Program-made: the position numbers and the translations under genes
Notes under the pieces: generated by a model
What the model saw: only the letters and a program-made list of their open reading frames with translations
What the model was told of the DNA's origin: nothing
Database searches by the model: none
Shown: positions 10,802 to 22,670 of the stretch, piece after piece
How positions within the stretch are numbered: position 1 is the first letter of the stretch
How the letters are laid out: every line of letters begins with the position of its first letter
Assembly: GCA_023374045.1 (NCBI GenBank)
Contig: CM041776.1
Location: 116,235,793-116,299,792 of the forward strand
Source of the DNA: Limonium bicolor
Taxonomy: Eukaryota; Streptophyta; Magnoliopsida; Caryophyllales; Plumbaginaceae
DNA: 64,000 bases
Reading direction: 5' to 3'

Positions 10802-11709
10802 TCATACATAACCAAGAGGGAAGGTTGCGTGGAAGACATCTATTTTATTTCCAGGTTGTTTTGGTCCAGAGATCAGAAGGGTAAGCATAATGTTGCGTGG
10901 CTTCATACATAACCAAGAGGGAAGGTTGTATATAGCGAACAAAACTGGCCAGGTACTGTGTATGCTACTAAATGTACCGTAAGGGTTCATCCCGTCTGTA
11001 CACAAACAAAGTCTTAAGTTTCTTGCATCCCGACCAAACTCATCAAACATCCTATCGATATTTCTCCACTGTGGTGAATCCGCAGGATGTCTAAGTTTTT
11101 CGTCCTTCTTTCTATTTGTTGCATGCCATCTTAGATTTTTTGCATCTTTCTCAACTGCGAACAAACGTTTAAAACGAGGGATTATTGGCAAGTACCATAA
11201 CACCTTTGCCGGTACTTTAGCTGTCGTCAAGTCACAATCTTTCTGTTTTTGTTTCAGATAATGAGCCTCTCCACACTCGGAACAACTATCAGCATCTTCA
11301 TTATCTTTCCAGTACAGTATGCACCCATTCGGACAAGCATGAATTTTTCTGTATTCCATTCCCATTGGACACACCATTTTCTTTGTATGGTACGTGGACA
11401 CAGGCAATTCATTTGGATCTGGAATAACATCTTTCAGCGGTTCTAGCAAAGCAGTGAAACTTACGTCACTCCAACTGTGCTGCGCTTTTAGATTCATCAA
11501 CTTCAATGCGACATTAAGTTTATTCAACTTCAATGGGTCACATCCGGAGTACAACGGTGTCTTAGCTGACTCTTTTAAATTTTCATACGCACCCGGTTTT
11601 CCTGAATAATGTTGTTCAACATCTTGTAGCATTTCATCAATTAGATCCTCATCTGCCTCACTTAGCTCTGAATCAATATCATCCGCTTCTAAGTTCTCAT
11701 TTAGATCAG
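10802..11709 (-). pseudogene. CACTA transposase (TNP2-like), central part
   Basis: A 276-residue open frame (11632-10802) begins MLQDVEQHYSGKPGAY. Its Transposase_21/TNP2 signatures include a zinc-finger-like CPNGCILYWKDNEDADSCSECG, then FKRLFAVEKDAKNLRWHAT, then LCTDGMNPYGTFSSIHSTWP and ISGPKQPGNKIDV. The acidic run upstream (11709-11633, EADDIDSELSEADED) continues the frame to the solo-LTR insertion. After NKIDVFHAT the protein leaves the family: the remaining several hundred residues of TNP2 are missing. A 27-base phrase (cttcatacataaccaagagggaaggtt) occurs at both 10800 and 10900, on either side of the lost homology, marking the deletion junction. TNP2 would cut the CACTA ends; this copy cannot. 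Confidence 0.85.
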
Positions 11710-14700
11710 TAACACCCCATCCAACAACTACACACTTAACAACAAACTGCAGCAGAAAATATACTTCATCACATTACTTAACTCGTTGGTGTTACACGCC
11801 GTTAACCACCCACGTGGCTAACAAGGCTATTACATATACATTGTATCGGTCTGATGAACTAGATTCCCGAGCGACTACACATTACTATCCCTTTCCATTA
11901 ACAACAAAACATACACATACCTTCCAACTGTACCGAGTATTTACAAACTGATGCCGATAACAATTTCGGTCTTACTACACCTACAATACATACACAAACT
12001 TAAATGGCTACCCATGTACGAACGACTGCCCCGTCCTACTCTCGAACGGCTTCCAACTCCTTGTACCTGAAATAGAATTGGAAGAAAGGGTGGCCCCCAA
12101 GGGGATCAGCACCTTTGCTGGTATGGTAATCCCGCAGCCCGCATGCTACCGGGCCACGCACAACTAATTGTCGTCTTAGCATGCGGTTGATTATATTTGA
12201 ATCATGCATGTAAACTATCAACACACGACACATCACATTCCACCACAATGGGCTCAACAAACAGATAACACATCCATACTTGATAAGTCACTCATTGTGT
12301 TCATTAACCCTAGAGTGTTTCTCCTCTAATGGAGCTACTTCCTTAATAAACGATACTTACCCAATAATCGGGTTATCCATAAACGTCTCTTTCATAAACT
12401 GGGATTCATATCCATGATCCACATACACCACATAACAACACTTTTCACGTTTCAACGTGCACATAACATAACATCGCAAATAACATTGTAGTACATCAAC
12501 AACACATAACATAACGGGCACGGATCTCTCTAGGAACCGCCCCAAACATGGTTAGTTCACTGGGAGAGCCTAGAGGATGCTGTCAAACTCATGCTAAGCT
12601 CGTTTACATAACTCGTTACTGTCCTGTTAGTCGAACGGATAACTTAACATAAAGATGGAACGGGTTTAGTGACCCGAACACAACATACATAATCCCCAAA
12701 AGACGTGAGTCAAGATCCTTGGTTAAGCTCAGGGGTGATCGAAGACCAATGAAGGAAAACAACCAACAGAGAGGAAGCTGAAGAAACTGTATACAACAAC
12801 TCCCAAACAACGCGCGACCGGAACAACCGGATTCCTCACCCCCCCATAATATATAAATATTCACAATAAAGACTCCGCTGTGGAACCTATCACACCAGCA
12901 CACAATACAGTATTACAACTGAGTTAATCACACAAAAGAGGGTCACACATTCACAGTGACATCACACGCAACATCACACAACCAACTCATGCATAGCCGT
13001 GGTTAGAACGTTCCTTAGGTCGGAAATGTTGTTACTGGATACCGTTCTCTTACGTTTACCTAATAGTGGTTAACTAGCCTTTCATGCGCATTCGAGGTTA
13101 CCGGTATCGGCACGTAAACACACAACAACAATAACGACTGTAAACTCGTTTCATGATTTATCTTATAACGTGGCAAACATACAGAAAAACACATTGGCAT
13201 ACAAGCCGGTGTAATCCGGTAGGACACAGGTTGCAAGAAAACCATACCTTGGCCCTTGCTGCATACGAGTCCCGCCAAACGTAGTTCCTAAACATGATTA
13301 GTGATGTCGGTTAATTAACTTATTTAACTTTTGAATAACAAAGTGTTTTTACATGGTTATATGTCATGCTTCCTTACTTAATTCACACTTGATTATCCTT
13401 GTTATACCCACTAGGGTTTACTACTTAAGTCACTCTTGTTTGTTTTTTTTTTACAAGTTTTGGTCCGACCGACCTTACACAAGGTCGGTCCATTCCAGAA
13501 CACATTACCGTCAAAAATTCTACTCCGACCGACCTTGCAAGTTTGGTCCACAAGGTCGGTCCATTCCAGAAACAATTCCCGTTCAAAAATTTAGACACGA
13601 CCGACCTTGCAAGTCCGGTCCCAAGGTCGGTCCATTCCATAAACTTAATCCGTACCAAAAATATAAGCCCGACCGACCTTGCAAGCCCGGTCCCCAAGGT
13701 CGGTCCATTCCAGAAACTCTTTCTGGTAGTGTAAACTGAGCTCGACCGACCTTGCAGGTCCGGTCCCTAAGGTCGGTCGGCTCCAGACCTTTGTTTATAA
13801 ATTCCCATTTGACTCCAAACTTCACCTCATGTATCCTAGTATGTTCTAACCTCATTTGGCCACTTCAAACACACCTTCAAACTTCATTAAACTCCTTAAA
13901 TCACCCATTAAAGATCTTCCTCAAGCATTACACAATTCTTATAAATACTAACACTTGTAGAGTTTTTCCTTAGGTTTCTAAGTGGTGTTTTATACCTATG
14001 ACAATCACTATCCCAAAATATTTCCTTACCACCATTACCACTACTCCAAGGGCACTATTTCACACTTACACCCCCTATACACAATCTCCTTTTATTTTCC
14101 ACTAGTTCACACTTAGTCTTCACAAGGCATTATTTTTCCTTTGATCACCAAAACTTGCACAAGACTTAGCATTTCATACAACATAACTTTGGTGTATTTA
14201 CAACACCCCTTTGATTTCTAAATCCTCCAAGACTATGCCCAAGGCATCATAACACTTAAGAACACCATATTTCACTTGTTTCACCATCTTAACACTTAAC
14301 AAATTCCTAATACCTTCTAGGTCATAAAATCTCATTAGAACACATAAACTCCTTTGTCTATCAACTAAATTTTGCCATAACTTCTCTTGTATATTCTCAC
14401 ATGCAAACACTTAGGTTTTCACCTTTAATCATTCAAGAACATCTCAGTCCACCAAGAACTTTCCCTCACACAAAACTTCACCAAATTTACACTACATCAC
14501 AATATAGTGCATAAACTTAAATTGCTTGGCACTTAGGCCCTTAAATAACATGGCTCTTAGGCCCTTAAATTGCATAAACCTTAAACACTGAATTTCCCAC
14601 ATAACATATTGCCTTTGACCTACAAATTCACTCAACATCACATATGCCCTTTAATAATCTCCTTAATAACAATTCACTAGCTCTTTTCCCATTGGCTCCT

Positions 14701-16242
14701 TAGGTATTTTATTAAGCAAATCAAGCTCATTTTTCCTAAGGCATTTAAACTACATTTAGATAGTTTGTTTACCTCTTTTCCTTCACAAGTTTTTCATTGT
14801 AACCCCTTGCTCCTTCTTTGATAGGAAACCGGCAAGGCTTTGATTGCTTGTCAAACTTCTAATCAATGTACAAGCAAGGTAATGAGTATTCAAGCTTCAT
14901 GCTTAAACTCATTGTAAACCCTAGGTTATATATATTATCTTAACACATTAGGATAGTTGTTTTACCTTGGAAACAAAAGAGAGCTTGAGTAAGCATCAAG
15001 AGAGGACTCCACCAAGCCCTTGAATGGTTGGAATGGAGCTAGAACAAGGCAAGATGAGGGCACCATAAGTGGTGATTTTCGGTCACACACAAAAACAAGA
15101 GGAAACATTGATTTTCTTTGACTTTCCTTACCTTGAAGCAAAGGAGAATGACAAGGCATGAAAAGGTGAGCTCAAGCTCCAACAATGGTGAATCTTCATG
15201 GCAACAAAATGGAGTTCTTGAAGATTTGAAAAGATAGAAGTGTAGGGCTTGCTCCAACTAGAAGAATGGTGGTCTTGAAATTGAATTTGGACCATGAAGC
15301 TAGGAGTTATAAGCATTCAAAGATGGAGAGGGTATGGTTTGCTGTAGCAAACCAAGAATGGAGAAGAGAGGGAGGTTGGAGACGGTGGAAGTGAGTGGGA
15401 AAGGAAGAAATGAAATGAGGTGTTGCTTTTACAAGATATTTACCTTATAAAGTAGCTTTCTTCTTTTTACTTACTTTTCCTTCCTTTCCTTAATTGATTT
15501 TTTTACATGTTGGTGACTCACCATAATAAAAACCGGCCCCCATCATCTACTTAGGGGTATAATAGTCTTTGTTGACCAATTAACTTACTTATATTGACTT
15601 ATGTTATAAACTAGCTTATTTTAGTTACTATTCACAAACTAAGGCACATATTTGTGAAATTTTTTATTTCCCATTGATTTAGACTTCCAAATGTGATACT
15701 AAGTAGTACACATGTTAATTAAAGAGTAATTATGGACATTTAGCCATTCAAAACTCATTTACAAGACAATTTTTCAAAAATGTGCTTTAAGACTCCTTAA
15801 AGCACATTTTGTGTTTTAACTTGTTTTCAAGCTTGGTTTTCTTTAGTATATAATTTAATATGTTCATTAACATACTTATAAGGTATAGGTATGACCTTTA
15901 GGTCTTATACAAATTTATCCCAAGCTTAGAGCACATTTCTGCCCATATTGACTTTATGGTATTTATTTGTGTTTTGTTTGGTTTAATTGTCTACCAAGGT
16001 TTCCTAAGGACTTAATTAGCCTTATTAAATCATAATTGACTATTATTTAGTCTTGGTAGGTTCTTTGGGTCCTAACCAAGTTCACTCCAAGCTTAGAGCA
16101 TGTTTTTGCTCAAGCTGTGTCTTAGTGCTTTATTGTGTTTTACTATGGTTTAAATTGTACACTGATGTTTCTAAGGCTCTTTTTAGCATTTAAATATCAT
16201 AGTTTAGTATTTAAACAATATATCAAGGTTTGGGGTATTTCA
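11710..16242 (-). mobile_element. Solo gypsy LTR (4.5 kb) inside the transposase gene
   Basis: The plus strand runs from AGTAACACCCC (normally TGTAACACCCC) to GGTTTGGGGTATTTCA, the mirror of TGAAATACCCC...GGGGTGTTACA. AGATC stands on both sides (11705-11709 and 16243-16247), a 5-bp target duplication. No interior, primer site or polypurine tract is present, so it is a solo LTR formed by recombination. It is related to the LTRs at 20970 and 48832 and shares their hairpin array. Positions 15341-15420 are GA-rich. Open frames inside (10-14 kb and 14-15.4 kb) have no domain. Confidence 0.9.
13455..13790. repeat. Hairpin array 'GACCGACCTT...AAGGTCGGTC' in the solo LTR
   Basis: Six units of about 60 bases, each with GACCGACCTT, a 12-18 base loop and AAGGTCGGTC, able to fold as a GC-rich stem. 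Separated by AT-rich spacers such as 'ccattccagaaac'. Open frames here on both strands come from the repeat. Confidence 0.9.
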
Positions 16243-16519
16243 AGATCCTCATCTGCCTCTCATCAGACAAATGCACATTATCAGAACTCTCACCGTGCCA
16301 CTTCCACACAGTGTAGTTTTCCATGAAACCGTAACGAACGAGGTGGTCAAATATTTGGAGGTTATTATACTTCAAGTCAAGCTTGCATTTTCTACAAAGG
16401 CATAGAATGTAGCCACAATTCTCAGGGCGCAGATTTTGTTCAGCGACTCTGCAAAATTCCGTTACCCCTTCAATATAGTCATCGCCAAGTTCTTTCTTGT
16501 ACATCCACGAACGATCCAT
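16243..16519 (-). pseudogene. CACTA transposase N-terminal (transposase-associated) domain
   Basis: Reading leftward from 16519 gives MDRSWMYKKELGDDYIEGV, then CGYILCLCRKCKLDLKYNN and HLVRYGFMENYTVWKWHGE. This is the Cys-rich Transpos_assoc domain that precedes TNP2 in plant CACTA transposases. The frame then runs into the solo LTR at 16242. Across the insertion the reading frame shifts by one base relative to EADED downstream, so the gene was damaged independently of the LTR. Together with 10802-11709 it forms one gene broken in two. Confidence 0.85.
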
Positions 16520-17039
16520 TGTTGCCTTTCATATGTGACCAAGATACTTGTCATCATGGATCATGCAGGGTCCTTGTCAACATTATTTGTATTATACATA
16601 TTTTTTCAACCTAAACCCATCCAATCACGCCAGATCCCACTTGTGAGCGAGTTTCTGATAAATTGTTCAATATAAATTTCAGCAGCATTTCGCTACATTT
16701 CTTCAAGTACACGATATTGATAAGTTCATCATCAATATATGCACTCGAAGAAAAGTAGAGAAATAGAACCGAAATTTTATATCTCCTTTACATATCAGAT
16801 GCCCATTCACATCCTAAGTGATAAGATCTAACGATCATGGACAGTCCCAACGGGGACTACCCAAGATATACCCCTATTGGATATATCGTGGATGGGTAAC
16901 TATGTTTGATTTCATCAACCAAAGTTTAACGAAAAAAAATTATCCAGAACCAAAGAGAAGAAGATAAGTTCAAGTATATTACCGGTTTCAGAAGAAGAGA
17001 GTGAAGAACAACGCTAAATCCACAAATTTATCTTTGCAG

Positions 17040-18396
17040 CAGGGGTTCCACAGATCCACAGAGCTCCCAATTTAATTTCTAGAAAGGTGAAAAAGAAGAG
17101 ATGAACTGCAACGCAAATTTATATATGTTCCTTGCTGCAGTAATAGTATGAAGAAGAGCATAAAGAGCATGGTGTAGTAATGTTCCTGGTTGAAAGAGAG
17201 AAGAAGATAATTTCAAGTATATTACCAGTTCCGAAAGAAGAGCATTGATGTTCCACAGATGATGCAGCAGCTCCACAGATTCTAATCTCTAGAAAGGAGT
17301 AAAAAGAAGAGAATGAAGTGCAACACAGATTTATATATGTTCCTTGCTGCCAGTAATAGTATGAATAAGAAATTAAGAGCATGGTGTAGTAATGTTCCTG
17401 GTTGAAAGAGAAGAAGAAATAAGTATATTACCAGTTCGGAAGAAGAGCATTGATGTTCCACAGATGATGCAGCAGCTCCACAGATTCTAATCTCTAGAAA
17501 GGAGAAAAAAGAAGAGAATGAAGTGCAACGCAGATTTATATATGTTCCTTGCTGCCAGTAATAGTATGAATAAGAGAATAAAGAGCATGGTGTAGTAATG
17601 TTCCTGGTTAAAAGAGAGATGAAGATAATTTCAAGTATATTACCAGTTCTGAAAGAAGAGCATTGATGTTCCACAGATGATGCAGCAGCTCCACAGATTC
17701 TAATCTCTAGAAAGGAGAAAAAAGAAGAGAATGAAGTGCAACAGATTTTTATATGTTCCTTGCTGCCAGTAATAGTATGAATAAGAAATAAAGAGCATGG
17801 TGTAGTAATGTTCCTGGTTGAAGAGAGAAGAAGATAATTTCAAGTATATTACCGGTTTCGGAAGAAGAGCATTGATGTTCCACAGATGATGCAGCAGCTC
17901 CACAGATTCTAATCTCTAGAAAGGAGAAAAAAAAGAGAATGAAGTGCAACGCAGATTTATATATTCCTTGCTGCCAGTAATAGTATGAAGAAGAGAATAA
18001 AGAGCATGGTGTAGTAATGTTCCTGTTGAAGGAGAGAAGAAGATAATTTCAAGTATATACCGGTTCCGGAAGAAGAGCATTGATGTTCCACAGATGATGC
18101 AGCAGCTCCACAGATTCTAATCTCTAGAAAGGAGAAAAAAAGAATGAAGTGCAATGCAGATTATATATGTTCCTTGCTGCCAGTAATAGTATGAATAAGA
18201 GAATAAAGGGCATGGTGTAGTAATGTTCCTAGTTAAAAGAGAGAAGATGATAATTTCAAGTATATTACCGGTTTTGGAAGAAGAGCATTGATGTTCCACA
18301 GATGATGCAGCAGCTCCACAGATTCTAATCTCTAGAAAGGAGAAAAAAGAAGAGAATGAAGTGCAACACAGATTTATATATGTTCCTTGCTGCCAG
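17040..18396. repeat. ~207-bp tandem repeat upstream of the CACTA transposase
   Basis: Six to seven units of about 203-212 bases, each with 'ctagaaaggagaaaaaagaagag', 'tatgttccttgctgccagtaatag', 'gcatggtgtagtaatgttcctggtt' and 'gatgatgcagcagctccacagatt'. Diverged single copies of the 'agaagagaatgaag...aaatcc' part occur at 16990 and 18765. Minus-strand open frames repeated in each unit have the same peptide in changing frames and are artefacts. It lies just upstream of the transposase start, where it could act as promoter or untranslated sequence. Confidence 0.9.
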
Positions 18397-20969
18397 TACT
18401 ACTCTGACTGTTTTTTCCGATCATAATAACAATACTCCGACTTGTTAGGTTTCTTGGTTTTGTCTTGTTCGATATTTTGACAGTAGTTGGACTCAGAAGG
18501 TTATTTTCTTATGATGATAGCATATGCATACACAAGGATTTCAAAGAAAAAGAGGTGAAAAGCAGTAGGCAAGTGAAACATTGCCAACTAACAAGATGAG
18601 CTATGAATCATAATATAATTTAACATCAAATTAAACTTACACGTCCTATCATGCTTTAACATTCATGCAGAAGTAACCGGGTATGTGTGGATCTGTGGAC
18701 TTACCTCAGTAACTCTAGGAGTCCACTTTTACTGAATAGGAAGTGTACACTTCAAGTGCTGTAATCAGAAGAAGAGAATGAAGAGTAGCGCTAAATCCTC
18801 AGATTTATCTTTGCAAGAGTGATTATGTAGATTTATCTCTGTAGACGAGCAAACAGAAGAAGAGAATGAAGAGCAGCACATAGTATATTCTCCTTATCAC
18901 AAGTTTGTGTAAAGTCTATCACAACAGCAATAACATTTTAAATCAGAAAAGAAAACAGTAGTTGAGATTGGGTTGCAGTACATATACTTTGTTATTAAAT
19001 AGTAGTAATCTGTTACTTTACTAAACAATTTGAGTACAAGTTGAATAGTTTTGTGTGTGGGATGTGGATTGAGCTTCACATAATTGCACCTTCAGTATGT
19101 GTTATATAACGGTGAATACTACATATAGAAAGAAATGCCTCATAGTCTCTAATGTTGTAGTTACTGTCTTTCATTTTTTAATGTTTTAGTTGATAGTTGC
19201 TATGTTTTGTCTGCATTTCTATCTCTGTTCATGGATTATATATTCAAAACCATTCTCTAAATATGATAGTGCACTAACTGCAGCAGCAACATATAGATAT
19301 GATAGCACGTTAAACTGCAACAGCAACATGTAAACATAATAGCACCACTAAAAAACAGCAGTAGCAGCAACATATTAACATGAAGAGAATGGGTTCTTGA
19401 AGAAGCTCAAATCTGTATTGAAAGGTTCATCTATTTGCACTGTTCTGTCGTCCGCTGAGATTCACTTCCCTCTGTCTGTCTATCCTCAGCTCACTCTTAA
19501 CTTACTCATTAAAGAAAAAAAAGTAGAAAAAAGATGAAAAGTAACCACATAATGCAACGACTCAGACAGTACTACCCACGCAAACTATGGCAGTTTCTGT
19601 AAGATGCATGAGTTAATACCCACAAGAAAGCTAACAGTCCACCAATTGGTCAAAAAGCATGTCCTTTTTTAACCTAATTTTCTAGGAAGTACCCTCCAAT
19701 TGCACATGCACCAATTAAAATGATTTCAGCTGAGTCGATCACTAACTACCAATCAATCTATCTACGTGAAGTATTCTACCTCTTATAAATTTGACTGGGC
19801 ATGACTTATCAAATACAACAGATTGCATCAACCAATAAAGGCCAGAGATGAAGAACCTTTCCTTTTAAGTTCAAATCACGTACCTTAATACTGACAAGTT
19901 CTTGAAGAAATTTGTTCAGCTCCAAGCAACCATCTCTAAAAACTCAGCAAGGACAATATTGTGGAGGACTTAGAAAACCCAAGAAGCACAAAAGAAATCA
20001 AATCTACATGCCTTCTATATGAATACAAACAAATGGTTGAGAAGTTATTAGAAAGCACAAGCAAAAATGTAGGGATATACAACCTAAAATCAAAAGAGCA
20101 TATAAGGATTTCTTTTTGCTTACGTGATTCGATCAGGAAGCACTAGTGTACAGGATATCATACCGAAGTCATACATTGTGTAAGGTTGAACTACTAAAGT
20201 TATAGTTTACGCATTAAAAATGTTCTTGGTTAGAAGATAAATCATTTAAAAAGATCAAAAACAATGAATACAACCTATTCGAACAACCCTTTTCCAATAA
20301 TATAATATTACCAAACAAGAAAGTTTACTGACCAGCAGTGACTTCTTTTGCATTGATATGCAATTAAATTACTAATTACCATATGCTGCACAAATATAGA
20401 AATTGAAGGTAAGTGAGGTTATCTGACAACTGTATGCATGGAGACTACAACTGATTATTTTCTTTGTTCTAAATCAAAGTTTACATGTCATCATTGATCT
20501 TTTTCCCTAAGAGCATACCTACAGGATGATGAATCTATGACAACTAGAGAGATTCATGTTTCCTAGAAGATTTTCTAAAGGCAAGTAACCGCAGCACGCC
20601 TTGGCTGCAAAAGTAAATGAAATCAGAGCCAATAGCATCAATAACTGGACTCGATCGAACAAAGAATCATTACCGACATGGCAATGTCATCAAAATGTGG
20701 AAATATGAGATGAAAATGGGAGTAATAATGCACTAATTCATTAATCATAGAACAGAGGTGAGATGTAAGCAGTAAGCAGAGCTGCAGAAAATAAGACTGC
20801 TCACTGCCTGAAAAGTAAGTCGGCTGTGATTTAGAAGTGAGGAATTCTTTTGGGATTGCTGACCGGTTTCTCGATTGGGATAACATATGTCATGTTTTGT
20901 TGCTAGCCCTTGTTAGTTTTGGACAGGTTAACCCAGAACAGAAAGCAGAGGTGGGAAAATATGGAATTT
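18397..20969. other. Unassigned AT-rich sequence
   Basis: No protein family, RNA gene or element terminus recognised. Contains relics of the upstream tandem repeat near 18765-18875. The 61-residue frame at 19961-20146 starting MEDLENPRSTKEIKS is not similar to anything I know. Probably the remaining distal part of the CACTA element or its former flank. Confidence 0.4.
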
Positions 20970-22264
20970 CAACCGAGTATAAGTATCTAAGTCATAAACA
21001 CCAACTTGCATCAGTTTAAATATAAACAGACGGGCGCACAAGCGCGACCCGTGCTCAAAATGAATAGACCCATCCTAAGTCTAACCGCTCCTACTCTCGT
21101 GCTGTGACTTCATGGGTCTCTTACCTGCAAGTGTAAAAACAGCCCCCAAAGGGGGTCAGCACGAATGCTGGTACGCCCTCTCATGGCCCCCAAGCTAACG
21201 GGGCTATGACGTCTAATTGTCGATAGCATGGAAATTGATTAGATACACAAACATAATATGAAGTGCAATAAATCAACTAACCACAAATGAACATACATAG
21301 TTCACACACAAATGAACGACTCAAGCGTTCCCTTAATAGGTGGGTTAGTAATAACCTCCTCCAGATCTGATTCCTCTTATCCTCAATCCTCTTTAACTTA
21401 CCCCAGTCTTAACCTTATCTTAACCTCAGTATACAAACCGTTCCTAGAATGGAAATGGTTATAGCATAACTTAAACTTAGGATTTAGGTGATCCTACCGC
21501 ACCATCTTAATGCCACCTACCTTGGATGGGAGTCCAGTGTAGCTGAGCCGGCAACTGACCCTAGGCAACAAGTCCGAAGACAAGTCCTTAAGTGGAGGGT
21601 GGATCTGATTCAGATACCGACCCCCTTTCCTTAGTAGGCATGACCGGAGTCAGTCCCGGGTTCCTCACTCCCCCCTTAAGTTCCAGTTAGTGAACATCTT
21701 ACAGAACATGTGTTAGTTAAACCTTAACGGGTATTAACCAACAGATACCAATACTTAACTCTTTTTCTTAACTCAGTAAGTACTAAACTTAGTTAGTAAC
21801 AATCTCAAGTCTCGTGGGTTAGTGTAAAGAAAAAACGTTCACAACGAGAACAAGTATAACCGGTTGCAAGCTTTATCTTGTCTTAGTCATAGCAAATAAA
21901 CAGATAGCATACAAGCCGAGGGACACCTCGTTAGCAAGCAGGTCACAAGAAAGACTGTACCGTTCACCGTCGACTGTCATTTGTTTAACCTTCTCCGGGG
22001 TCCCAATTCACAAACCTCAAACATTCATTCAACTTTAGGCCATTAGTTATTTGCACCTTACTTAACTCACTTAGTCCCTAAAGATTCCCATTCGATACCC
22101 TCTTAAGTCTTTACCACTTAACCTTATAAACTTAAACTTAAGGTTTATACTTAACTTAACTTAATTCCTTAGGTTCTTAGGTTCCTAATCATTATTACCC
22201 TACCAATGGCATACCTTATTACCAATTAACATCTTTAGAATTAAAAATTTATTTTTTTTTTGTT

Positions 22265-22670
22265 TTTGGCTCGACCGACCTTACCCAAGGTCGGTCCATT
22301 CCAGGACATATTACCGTTTGAAAATTTTACCCCGACCGACCTTGCAAGTCCAGTCCCCAAGGTCAGTCCATTCCCGAGAGTTTTCCCCGTGGGAAATTTA
22401 AGCCCGACCGACCTTTCCAAGGTCGGTCCCAAGTTCGGTCGATTCCAGAGACCAATTCCCATACAAAATTCTAGGCATGACCGACCTTGTAAGTCCGGTC
22501 CTAAGGTCGGTCCTTTCCAGAGACTCAATCCTACTCAAAACACAAGCCAGACCGACCTTGCAAGTCCGGTCCCTATGGTCGGTCCATTCCAGAAACTCTT
22601 TCCGGCAGTGTAAACTGAGCTCGACCGACCTTGCAGGTCCGGTCCCTAAGGTCGGTCGGCTCCAGAACTT
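22265..22670. repeat. Hairpin array 'GACCGACCTT...AAGGTCGGTC', second copy
   Basis: Seven units of about 58-60 bases with the same dyad as at 13455, ending with the nearly identical unit 'gctcgaccgaccttgcaggt' found at 13739. Several arms are eroded (ggtcagtcc, agttcggtc). Confidence 0.9.

Larger units (their letters stand above)
7928..20969 (-). mobile_element. CACTA (En/Spm-like) DNA transposon, truncated on the right
   Basis: Left terminus CACTAGTGGAAAAAATGC at 7928 is a typical CACTA end, followed by subterminal repeats. Inside, on the minus strand, are TNP2-type transposase pieces (10802-16519) and a C48 peptidase-like gene (9406-10634). A solo LTR sits at 11710-16242. The matching right terminus (ending in TAGTG after a T-rich run) is not visible before 20969, where a gypsy LTR begins abruptly. 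Both that LTR and the host LTR B lack their facing ends, so one deletion probably removed the CACTA right end too. The assignment of 18400-20969 to this element is by exclusion. Confidence 0.75.

Noticed and set aside
13455..13790. CRISPR-like pattern of palindromic repeats and spacers
   Set aside because: Plant LTR context, repeats with loops and similar AT-rich spacers in every unit; spacers are not unique and there are no cas genes.
13425..13855. Proteins with repeated 'DRPCKSGP' or 'TGLARSVG' motifs in four LTRs
   Set aside because: They translate the GGTCGG hairpin arrays and appear on both strands in all copies; the array is DNA/RNA structure, not coding.
17079..18299. Series of minus-strand proteins sharing CGAAASSVEHQCSS
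   Set aside because: Each is one unit of the 207-bp tandem repeat read in changing frames; frame is not kept between units.
20135..20150. 'gcactagtgt' as the missing CACTA right terminus
   Set aside because: The end would need a T-rich stretch and CCACTAGTG complementary to the left terminus; here the neighbouring bases do not match.
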